Shown here in pieces: positions 1-5,966 of a DNA stretch of 12,861 bases (within the stretch, counting starts at the first letter, position 1; the number at the start of each line of letters is the position of its first letter). The position numbers and the translations under genes are program-made. Origin of the DNA: Candidatus Moraniibacteriota bacterium (lineage in GTDB: Bacteria; Patescibacteriota; Minisyncoccia; Moranbacterales; GCA-2747515); NCBI GenBank assembly GCA_027039165.1, contig JALWEZ010000108.1, positions 1-12,861 of the forward strand, read 5' to 3'. The notes under the pieces were generated by a model that saw only the letters and a program-made list of their open reading frames with translations, was not told the DNA's origin and did no database searches.

Positions 1-228
1 AAAATAAAACTCACTAATAAAGAAATGACTATTCGACTTTAGCTTATAAAAAAGGCAAATAAAATTGTATCCCGAAAAGAATTATTGACCCATATAAAGC
101 CAAATAACACCAAAAAATCCTTAAATTTAATCGATGTTTACATATCTAATCTAAGAAAAAAACTTTCTAAAAATTTTTGTCCAATAGAAACTGTGCCTAG
201 TAAGGGTTATGTAATCTTTGAAAAATAA
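1..228 (+). pseudogene. OmpR/PhoB-type response regulator, C-terminal DNA-binding domain, interrupted by a nonsense codon
   Basis: Frame 1 from the window edge to the TAA at 226-228 reads as the winged-helix effector domain of an OmpR/PhoB response regulator. It shows LTNKE at the start, then IVSRKELL, LIDVYISNLRKKL (the recognition helix region) and ETVPSKGYVIFEK (the wing). These match the family pattern LTpkE, vvSReeLL, vdvhIsrLRkKL, ietvrGvGY in order and spacing. A TAG at 40-42 falls exactly where the family has a hydrophobic residue, usually Leu, between the LT.KE and VSR motifs, so one change from TTG or TTA explains it without any shift in spacing. TAG is a normal stop in five intact genes here, so suppression is unlikely. 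The receiver domain would lie left of the window. The gene converges on the ABC-F gene with an 8-bp gap. It may be a pseudogene, a sequencing error, or a truncated protein; the domain identity is firm. Confidence 0.75.
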
Positions 229-236
229 ATCAAAAA

Positions 237-1700
237 TTATTTATCCAAAAATTTAGCTAAATCAAGTTCCTCGTCTATTCTTATTTGCTGGACAAATTCT
301 TCTACGTGAGAAACAAGTATCATAGCGCCTTTGTAACTATCTAGTGCTTTGGCTATAAGTGGAATGTGTCTAAAATTTATGTGATTTGTAGGCTCATCCA
401 AAATCAAAAGACCAGGTTCAAGTAACACAAGCTGAGCAAATGCAACTAAACCTTTTTGTCCTTCTGATAAACTTCCAATTTTTTCTTCCATTAAGTTATT
501 TTTTATAAGAAATCCAGCCGCCACCCTTCTCATGTGTTCTTCTTCTTTTTTAGCCATTACACTCATAAGTGCATCGTAGACAGTACTATTAAAGTCAAGT
601 GTAGAAAAATCTTGTCTATAATATCCAATTTTTATGCCTTCCAATACATATTCTCCTTTGGCGTGTCCTGAGGCAAGTTTTTCAAGTAGGGTAGTTTTTC
701 CTATTCCATTTGGACCTTTTAATAGAAGGTGTTGGTTTTTCCTAAGTTTAATATCTACCTCATTAGAAACGACTTTCTTATCTTTCATGATAGTTAATTC
801 ATTTAATACCAGTATATCTCCATTTATATCACTTTGAACTGGTATTTCAAACTCTCTTATAGCTTTATCTTCCTTTCTTACATCCACCTTTGATTCCTCC
901 ATTTCTTTCACTTCTTCTCTCAGTTTTTTGGCAAGTAATCTCATCTTTCCTCCTTTGTTTTGAAAATAGTTTATTTTTTCTTTATTTTCTTTAATTTTTT
1001 TCTCAAATTGTGCGTTTTTTTTCTTTTCTTTGTCTATTCTTGCTTTAATTTCTTCTACTACTGTATAATAATCCCCCACATACTGCTCTATAGTATGAGT
1101 GTATATATCCAGATACAAAACTCCATCTGTAAAAGTATTCAAAAAATCCGCATCATGAGAAATTACTATACAAGTTTTTTCATACATCATAAGAAAAGAC
1201 ATAAGATACCCAATTCCATCTGCATCCAAATTATTTGTCGGCTCATCTAGTAGTAGTATATCTGGCTCTTGAATAAGTGCCGAAGCGAGTAATAAACGTG
1301 CTTGCTGTCCTCCAGAAAACTCACTAACCTTTTTTTCTATAGGAATATCTAAATTTACAATTTCTAATACTTCTTTTATCTTTTTGTCTAATTCGTAATC
1401 CTCTCCTTTGAAATAACTAGCAAAAAAATCTCTCACACTCAACTCAAGCTGAATTCTAGGTATAACTTGCTGAGCAAGTGCCACACTTAAACCATTATTT
1501 ATATGCACTCCTCCACTTTCTGGTTTTAGTTCTCCTGTTATTAATTTAAATAACGTGCTTTTTCCTGCTCCGTTTTGTCCCATAAGCGCAACTTTTGCTC
1601 CTTGTCTAAGAGCAAATGAAGCGTCATCTAGTGTCTTAAAACCACCTTCATGTTCAAATGAAACGTCCTTAAATCTAAGTGCAATGTTTTGTGTACTCAT
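237..1700 (-). CDS. ABC-F family ATPase (ribosome-associated, Uup/EttA-like)
   Basis: A 487-residue protein with two ABC ATPase domains and no membrane segments, the layout of ABC-F proteins, which act on ribosomes rather than in transport. Domain 1 has Walker A GQNGAGKST (41-49), signature FSGGQ (128-132), Walker B with DEPTNNLD (152-159) and the H-loop SHD (181-183). A highly charged helical linker at about 210-285 fits the P-site tRNA interaction motif. Domain 2 has Walker A GPNGIGKTT (329-337), signature LSEGQ (411-415), Walker B DEPTNHIN (435-442) and H465 in SHVEEF. The second domain is less canonical: the D-loop Asp is Asn and the residue after the H-loop His is Val. The start is the ATG at 1698-1700; an AAGGA lies about 25 nt upstream, too far to serve it, so initiation may depend on an A/U-rich leader. 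The exact subfamily (translation factor or antibiotic protection) cannot be told from sequence alone. Confidence 0.9.
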   Translation of the reverse strand: MSTQNIALRFKDVSFEHEGGFKTLDDASFALRQGAKVALMGQNGAGKSTLFKLITGELKPESGGVHINNGLSVALAQQVIPRIQLELSVRDFFASYFKGEDYELDKKIKEVLEIVNLDIPIEKKVSEFSGGQQARLLLASALIQEPDILLLDEPTNNLDADGIGYLMSFLMMYEKTCIVISHDADFLNTFTDGVLYLDIYTHTIEQYVGDYYTVVEEIKARIDKEKKKNAQFEKKIKENKEKINYFQNKGGKMRLLAKKLREEVKEMEESKVDVRKEDKAIREFEIPVQSDINGDILVLNELTIMKDKKVVSNEVDIKLRKNQHLLLKGPNGIGKTTLLEKLASGHAKGEYVLEGIKIGYYRQDFSTLDFNSTVYDALMSVMAKKEEEHMRRVAAGFLIKNNLMEEKIGSLSEGQKGLVAFAQLVLLEPGLLILDEPTNHINFRHIPLIAKALDSYKGAMILVSHVEEFVQQIRIDEELDLAKFLDK

Positions 1701-1974
1701 AAATATATAAAGTTAGACTATTTGTTCCTTATTTTAATACAAAACGCCAAAATTGTAAAATTAATACAAATCATAAAATGTTTCCTGTGTTATATGTAGA
1801 TATGTTTTGAGAAAACGTTTCTATTGCTTAAAATTATCAATATCTAATCGCTGCATTTGAAAATGCTAATTGCGGCGTTTTTGCCCCACACTCCTCCAAA
1901 ACCCTTATTTTATCGCAAATAATCGCTGCATTTGAAAACGTTAATCGTTGCATTTTCTATTATTTTATAAAAAT
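1701..1974. other. Intergenic region between the divergent ABC-F and first SPFH genes
   Basis: AT-rich spacer with no credible gene. It holds the 5' region of the ABC-F gene (no convincing -35/-10 pair seen on the minus strand) and, towards the SPFH promoter, two pairs of a TAATCGCTGCATTT-like motif, listed separately. A run at 1893-1919 (CTCCTCCAAAACCC...) loosely resembles 3991-4019 upstream of the second SPFH unit, which hints at shared ancestry of the upstream regions. Confidence 0.6.
1845..1955 (+). repeat. Four copies of a TAATCGCTGCATTT-like motif in two 22-bp-spaced pairs
   Basis: The motif lies at 1845-1858 (TAATCGCTGCATTT), 1867-1880 (TAATTGCGGCGTTT), 1920-1933 (TAATCGCTGCATTT) and 1942-1955 (TAATCGTTGCATTT). 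Within each pair the starts are 22 bp apart, close to two helical turns, and the pairs are 75 bp apart. The last copy ends 19 bp before the -35 box of the SPFH1 promoter. Same-face spacing next to a promoter suggests a regulator binding array. That function is inferred, and a small remnant minisatellite is the alternative. Confidence 0.6.
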
Positions 1975-2003
1975 TTGACAAAGTACTTTTTATATGATAC
2001 GCT
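1975..2003 (+). promoter_or_regulatory. Promoter of SPFH gene 1
   Basis: A perfect TTGACA (1975-1980), a 17-bp spacer and TACGCT (1998-2003). The -10 box is weak by itself, but it aligns exactly with TATACT in the two paralogous promoters, and the sequence after it (AATCATAGGTTTAG) is conserved. Transcription should begin near 2010. The degraded -10 predicts lower basal output than units 2 and 3. Confidence 0.7.
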
Positions 2004-2008
2004 AATCA

Positions 2009-2057
2009 TAGGTTTAGTATAGTGTAAATTTACACTAAAATTCAAAAACTAAATCTA
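2009..2057 (+). promoter_or_regulatory. Structured 5' leader of SPFH gene 1 (copy 1 of 3)
   Basis: TAGGTTTAGT (2009-2018) can pair with ACTAAATCTA (2048-2057) as a 10-bp stem with one G-U pair. It encloses a second hairpin made by the 16-bp palindrome at 2021-2036 (AGTGTAAATTTACACT). The outer stem begins at the expected transcript start. The same layout recurs in copies 2 and 3 with different bases in the inner stem but pairing kept, which favours a structured RNA; a DNA operator is the alternative. The ribosome site AAGGAG (2071-2076) lies downstream of the stem and is not obviously paired. Confidence 0.65.
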
Positions 2058-2082
2058 GTACATTTACAACAAGGAGTACATT

Positions 2083-3594
2083 ATGAATTTCCTTAAAGGT
2101 TTGGGTAATTTTACCCTAATTATATTTTGGATGAGTGTAGCTATCGCCCCAGTTGTCTTGCTGATAGGTGGAGCTGTTGCTACAACAGTCTGGGCAGCAC
2201 TTCACTTTGGGACCGTTGCTAGTATAGCTGAACTGAAAAACAGCTTAACTGTCATTAATGTAGTAATAGAAGTCACTGCGTTAATCGTGACTTTGACGCT
2301 ACTAGCATTTGCACTGAAAAAAATCTGGAATGCGTTTAGTATATCTTTTAACGGTTTTGTGTTCGGGATTGCATTTGCATCTTTACTTTCTCTAATTATT
2401 ACGATTAGATTAAGTATATTTGCAGGATATGCTGACTCGTTGGTGAATAATTTTGCCATTTTTGGAATAATATTTGCTTTATTATTTGCTGCGGGACTCA
2501 AAGTAATACCACCTAGACATAGAGCTCTACTAGTGTTTTTTAACTTTCTAGGAAAACAAGAGCTTAAAGAAGGCTTGGCATGGAAATTGCCACTTTTTTC
2601 AAAATTTCGCTTGTTTGATATGTCGTCACAGAAAATCGAATTAATAAGAAAAAGTGATGATCTATCAATGGATTTTTTGAACATAACCAAGTTCAAAAAG
2701 CTTGAGATAAGTTTTATGTATCAACTAAAAAAGAATAATTTACATAATTATTTAAAAGTTGATATTCAACATAAAATAGAGTCAATTATAGATAATACGA
2801 TACCAAAAGCATTTGCAATGCTAGATAACAGTATTATTTTTGATCAAGGAATTGGTTCTCATTTCATGACAGTAATCACTAACCCACGAAAACTTATAGT
2901 TTTGCTTTCATACGGAACTTTTTTCCCATCTACAAAAGATTTTCCAGAACTCCTCAAAAACTCATTTTGGCAAAAAAGAGTATGTGAAACTTTTGACAGT
3001 GATTATCTAATTAAACAAGGTTATTCCCCAAAAATCGTAGCAAAAGAAGGAAATCAGTGTTTAGAATATGTAGATATTCAAGGTAATAAACCTGAAAATA
3101 AGATCATGGAGAAACTTTCTTCAATAAAAACCAAGTACAAAATAGATTATGTTATAAAAAATAATCTAGAAATTTGTGTTTTTAATGAGCTTGAACGAAA
3201 CACTCTAGCATCACATGGATTTATAAAGTTTATTCGCATCAGAGGTGTTTTTGAGCAAGTCATGGAGCTTGGAATTTTACCTAAACACTTAGGAATTATG
3301 TCTATTGAACCAACAGACCAAGTTCAGAGAGAAATAGACAAAAAAAAGGATGATCTCATGCAAAAGAGAGAAGAAGAAATAAAAAAGGAAAGGAAATTAG
3401 AAAAAATTAAATCTTATTTTTCATTAATAAAGGACTTTAAAAAACAAGGTTTATCAGATAGTAATGCTATTAACTTAGCTGCTAATTTAATAGAAATGAA
3501 AAATTTAGGATCAATTTTTAATATAATTAAAAATGAAAAATTTTTTGAAAATTTCTTAACCATTTTAAACAATAAAGGAGGGCACAAAAAATAA
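2083..3594 (+). CDS. SPFH/Band 7-like membrane protein, paralogue 1
   Basis: A 503-residue protein. The first 140 residues hold about four hydrophobic segments (roughly 8-40, 55-78, 92-115 and 122-140). An SPFH/Band 7-like domain follows, starting at VIPPRHRALLVFF (141-153) with the hallmark GLAWKLPLF (164-172), where stomatin/HflK-type proteins have GLHWKLPF, and then a beta-rich stretch. The middle part carries a motif shared with its paralogues, KDFPELLKNSFW. Residues about 407-445 are very rich in Lys and Glu and probably form a helix or coiled coil, as in other SPFH oligomers. SPFH proteins form membrane-bound rings or scaffolds; the partner here is unknown. The start is fixed by AAGGAG 6 nt before the ATG. 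It is the most divergent of the three paralogues. Four membrane segments before an SPFH domain is unusual, since one or a hairpin is common. Confidence 0.75.
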   Translation: MNFLKGLGNFTLIIFWMSVAIAPVVLLIGGAVATTVWAALHFGTVASIAELKNSLTVINVVIEVTALIVTLTLLAFALKKIWNAFSISFNGFVFGIAFASLLSLIITIRLSIFAGYADSLVNNFAIFGIIFALLFAAGLKVIPPRHRALLVFFNFLGKQELKEGLAWKLPLFSKFRLFDMSSQKIELIRKSDDLSMDFLNITKFKKLEISFMYQLKKNNLHNYLKVDIQHKIESIIDNTIPKAFAMLDNSIIFDQGIGSHFMTVITNPRKLIVLLSYGTFFPSTKDFPELLKNSFWQKRVCETFDSDYLIKQGYSPKIVAKEGNQCLEYVDIQGNKPENKIMEKLSSIKTKYKIDYVIKNNLEICVFNELERNTLASHGFIKFIRIRGVFEQVMELGILPKHLGIMSIEPTDQVQREIDKKKDDLMQKREEEIKKERKLEKIKSYFSLIKDFKKQGLSDSNAINLAANLIEMKNLGSIFNIIKNEKFFENFLTILNNKGGHKK

Positions 3595-3600
3595 GCATAA

Positions 3601-3640
3601 GCAGAATCAATATAATTTTGATTCTGCTGTTTTATTTTGT
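3601..3640 (+). terminator. Hairpin terminator after SPFH gene 1
   Basis: GCAGAATCAA (3601-3610) pairs perfectly with TTGATTCTGC (3618-3627) around a 7-nt loop, followed by a T-rich run. It starts 6 bp after the stop codon. The same hairpin recurs after SPFH gene 2 and after the gene ending at 8357. Confidence 0.85.
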
Positions 3641-3666
3641 TTATTTTTGTTGTTTTTTTTGCGCTT

Positions 3667-3896
3667 CTAGGACACCTTTACTATCACCTGCGCTAGTACC
3701 TTGATGATAACTAGCGAAAGCATAGCTACCACTATACCAATCATGGCAAATTTTACAGTGTTTTTGCCCATTTCTGAGCGCTTCTCATCTCCTGCTGAAG
3801 TGATATATATCACGCCCCCACTATTATCATAAGCAGCTAAGTCCTCCGATAAAACTCATAAGTAGCTTGAGGAAATTTAGCACTATCTCAGAGAGA
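3667..3896 (-). pseudogene. Decayed 3' end of the two-domain pilin-like gene
   Basis: This stretch matches 8435-8666, the last third of the intact two-domain pilin-like gene, with about four substitutions and two single-base deletions. A C run is shortened from six to five at 3815-3819, and a C is lost near 3834. The deletions break the reading frame, and homology ends abruptly at 3896 with no 5' part or start, so it is a remnant. It includes the stop codon position (3667-3669), and the match continues through the shared terminator hairpin (3601-3627 versus 8379-8404). The near-identity shows that the copy is recent. It records a duplication in which the SPFH cluster was expanded next to the pilin-like array. 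Confidence 0.9.
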
Positions 3897-4064
3897 TATT
3901 GAATTTACTTAAATTCCAAAGTAACTACTCACGTCTATCTGAAAAAAATTCAAAAATACCTTAATAAAAAATTTATAAAAAATATTTCATTCTTCCAAAA
4001 CCTCTTACTTAAAGCGTTTTTTGGGACATACTAGAAAAACCTGAATAATTACTACAAAAAAAAC
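3897..4064. other. Spacer before SPFH unit 2
   Basis: AT-rich DNA with no open frame that I can support. From 4031 it is part of the segment nearly identical to the region upstream of SPFH gene 3. I see no regulator motif like the TAATCGCTGCATTT array of unit 1. Confidence 0.6.
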
Positions 4065-4093
4065 TTGACAAAATTTTTATCCCATACTATACT
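4065..4093 (+). promoter_or_regulatory. Promoter of SPFH gene 2
   Basis: TTGACA (4065-4070), a 17-bp spacer and TATACT (4088-4093), a near-consensus housekeeping sigma promoter. Transcription should start near 4100, at the foot of the leader stem. Confidence 0.88.
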
Positions 4094-4100
4094 AATCATA

Positions 4101-4145
4101 GGTTTAGATTGATGTAAGTTTTTGCATCAAAAATTCAACTAAACC
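4101..4145 (+). promoter_or_regulatory. Structured 5' leader of SPFH gene 2 (copy 2 of 3)
   Basis: GGTTTAG (4101-4107) pairs with CTAAACC (4139-4145) and encloses an inner hairpin, GATGTAA/TTGCATC with a GTTT loop (4111-4128, one G-U pair). The inner stem differs from copy 1 at two pairs that change together (A-U to G-C and G-C to A-U). The ribosome site AAGGAG is at 4159-4164. Confidence 0.7.
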
Positions 4146-4170
4146 AGTACTTTAACATAAGGAGTAAAAA

Positions 4171-5649
4171 ATGAATTTTTTACGTAGTTTGGGCAATTGG
4201 GCCTTATTTTTAACTTTAGCAGGCGGTGCTATTGTAGTTACTTATATAGCAGGAATGAATTTAGGTTCTTTTGCAAACCTAGCAGATTTCTCGAGAGTAA
4301 CTCTAATACAAGCATTATCAGAGATGATTATGTTTGTAACAACAGTGTTACTTACTGGTTTTGCTTTAGAAAAAGCATGGAAAGAACTAGGAACCAGTAA
4401 CAATGGTTTTTCTTTTGGTATAGTATTCTCAGTCCTAATAGCTATAATTATAACTATTAGAGTTACTATGCTTGTGCCAAATACTGCAGTATTTCCTATT
4501 GTAGTGTTTTCTATGTTGTTTCTTCTATCTATGTATGCTGGATATCAAGTTGTGCCAGCAAAACATCAAATTCTACTAATTTTCTTTGGTAGAATTCTAG
4601 TAAGAGACGAGATTAGAGATGGTATAGCATGGATTCTGCCTTTTGCTGAGATAAGAATTTATGACATGACACGACAAACATTAAATCTCACAAAACGAGG
4701 TGAAGATATACCCATGTTTCCAAATGGCACCAGACTCAAGGAGTTTGAGCTAATATTTATGTATCATCTAAAAGCCAATAACTTACATAAACTAATTTAT
4801 TTAGGTGAGAATTGGAAGTATGAGATAGAAGTAGTCATAAACGATTCTATACCGCCTGCTCTCATTGCGCTAAGTAATAGTATTACAATAGATGAATTGA
4901 AGGAAAAGTTTTTTAATTCTTATTCTATTGCACTACTTAGTAACTCAGAAATGTTTAAGTTTGTGCTTTTCCATGGTGCTTTCTTTGCATCTATCAAAGA
5001 CTTTCCAGATCTTGTCAAAAATTCATTTTGGAAAAAGAGAGCTTGTGATGCTTTTGATGATGTTTTTATGGCTCAAAAAGGTTACTTTCCTAAAGTCATA
5101 TCAAAACAAGAAAAACAGCACTTAATATACTTAAACAAAGAAGGAAATAAACCCCACGATAAAATTCTAAGAGTACTTTTTGTAAAAACATCCAAAGAAA
5201 AAATAGATTATGTGATCAAAAATGATTTGAGTGTTTGTGTTTTTGACAAGTTTCAAGAAAACAATTTAGTATTAAATGGTGTATCTATACACAATCTCAA
5301 AGGAATATTTTACAAAACCTTAGAACTTGGGATAATGCCTGTGTCTTTGAATTTACTAAATATTCAAGCAACAGATGACATTAAAGCGCAAGCACATAGA
5401 AATGAGTTAGAAAATGTACAACGCAAAGCTGAATTGCAAAGCGCTCAGACTCATTCTATGATACTAAAAGAGCTAAAAAAATATGGAATAGACGATGATT
5501 TAGCTGTTGTTTTAGCTGCTAAAATACAAGGCATCGAAGGCTTATCAACTCATGAGATCAAAAAGCATAAATTTGAAGGAAATTCTGATTTATCAAAAGT
5601 GCTTGCTGGTCTCTCTACTCTTTTGTCTAGCCAAAAAGGAGACAAATAG
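4171..5649 (+). CDS. SPFH/Band 7-like membrane protein, paralogue 2
   Basis: A 492-residue protein. Hydrophobic segments lie at about 10-28, 48-66, 80-100 and 105-126. The SPFH-like domain begins at VVPAKHQILLIFFGR (127-141), with GIAWILPF at 151-158. The middle region carries KDFPDLVKNSFWKKR, shared with paralogue 1. A charged helical stretch (about 405-430) leads into a C-terminal helical region with KYGIDDDLAVVLAAKIQGIEGL, also found in paralogue 3 (RGIKPHVATYMAGKMQGMDL) and weakly in paralogue 1. AAGGAG 6 nt before the ATG fixes the start. The gene has its own promoter, leader and terminator and ends with TAG. A role as an oligomeric membrane scaffold is inferred from the family; the substrate or partner is unknown. 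Confidence 0.75.
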   Translation: MNFLRSLGNWALFLTLAGGAIVVTYIAGMNLGSFANLADFSRVTLIQALSEMIMFVTTVLLTGFALEKAWKELGTSNNGFSFGIVFSVLIAIIITIRVTMLVPNTAVFPIVVFSMLFLLSMYAGYQVVPAKHQILLIFFGRILVRDEIRDGIAWILPFAEIRIYDMTRQTLNLTKRGEDIPMFPNGTRLKEFELIFMYHLKANNLHKLIYLGENWKYEIEVVINDSIPPALIALSNSITIDELKEKFFNSYSIALLSNSEMFKFVLFHGAFFASIKDFPDLVKNSFWKKRACDAFDDVFMAQKGYFPKVISKQEKQHLIYLNKEGNKPHDKILRVLFVKTSKEKIDYVIKNDLSVCVFDKFQENNLVLNGVSIHNLKGIFYKTLELGIMPVSLNLLNIQATDDIKAQAHRNELENVQRKAELQSAQTHSMILKELKKYGIDDDLAVVLAAKIQGIEGLSTHEIKKHKFEGNSDLSKVLAGLSTLLSSQKGDK

Positions 5650-5666
5650 TAAAAAACTTTTATAAG

Positions 5667-5697
5667 CAGAATTAATATCATTTAGTTCTGTTTTTTT
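5667..5697 (+). terminator. Hairpin terminator after SPFH gene 2
   Basis: CAGAATTAA (5667-5675) pairs with TTAGTTCTG (5682-5690) with one G-U pair and a TATCAT loop, followed by seven Ts. It is a diverged copy of the hairpins at 3601 and 8379; the TATCAT loop is identical to the 8379 copy. Confidence 0.85.
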
Positions 5698-5860
5698 ATT
5701 TTTTTACTTTTACGAAAAGTAACTATTTAATTTTTTTAGTACATTTTTAAAAATGTTTTAAATAACGAGTTTCTAAAAAAATAAAATAAATTTAAAATGC
5801 GTCAGCTAAGGCATTTTGGAGTTTTTTTAGAAAAACCTGAATAGTTACTGCAAAAAAAAC
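5698..5860. other. Spacer before SPFH unit 3
   Basis: No gene seen. It holds a perfect 16-bp AT palindrome, ACATTTTTAAAAATGT (5741-5756), and a second inverted repeat, AAAATGC (5794-5800) with GCATTTT (5811-5817), followed closely by a T run (5822-5828). The second could be a terminator-like hairpin or an operator just upstream of the promoter. Confidence 0.5.
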
Positions 5861-5889
5861 TTGACAAAATTTTTATCCCATGCTATACT
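5861..5889 (+). promoter_or_regulatory. Promoter of SPFH gene 3 and the following gene
   Basis: TTGACA (5861-5866), a 17-bp spacer and TATACT (5884-5889), essentially the same as the promoter of SPFH gene 2. It should also drive the gene at 7431, which follows by 3 bp. Confidence 0.88.
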
Positions 5890-5896
5890 AATTGTA

Positions 5897-5941
5897 GGTT
5901 TAGATTGATGTAAGTTTTTGCATCAAAAATTCAACTAAACC
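5897..5941 (+). promoter_or_regulatory. Structured 5' leader of SPFH gene 3 (copy 3 of 3)
   Basis: GGTTTAG (5897-5903) pairs with CTAAACC (5935-5941) around an inner GATGTAA/TTGCATC hairpin (5907-5924). Its bases are identical to copy 2 through the stems. AAGGAG (5955-5960) lies 6 nt before the ATG. Confidence 0.7.
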
Positions 5942-5966
5942 AGTACTTTAACATAAGGAGTAAAAA

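Larger units (their letters stand above)
4031..4221 (+). repeat. Promoter-leader-signal segment, copy A (matches 5827-6017)
   Basis: A 191-bp segment that is identical at all but about six positions to 5827-6017, at a constant offset of 1796 bp with no gaps. It spans the promoter, the leader, the ribosome site and the first 17 codons (MNFLRSLGNWALFLTLA). Identity drops sharply at 4222, inside the first membrane helix. Confidence 0.95.

Noticed and set aside
222..243. ATAAAT/ATTTAT inverted repeat between the convergent response regulator remnant and ABC-F gene as a terminator
   Set aside because: Only six A-T pairs in very AT-rich DNA, with a T run on the minus strand only; too weak to list as a terminator.
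1801..1960. CRISPR array or replication iterons in the TAATCGCTGCATTT repeats
   Set aside because: Only four short imperfect copies with unequal gaps, no spacer-like units, no cas or replication gene nearby.
2202..2696. 164-residue minus-strand frame inside SPFH gene 1
   Set aside because: Antisense shadow of a well-supported membrane protein gene, with no ribosome site or recognisable domain.
3595..4170. Insertion sequence between SPFH genes 1 and 2
   Set aside because: No transposase or terminal inverted repeats; the content is explained by a copied terminator and pilin-like gene end.
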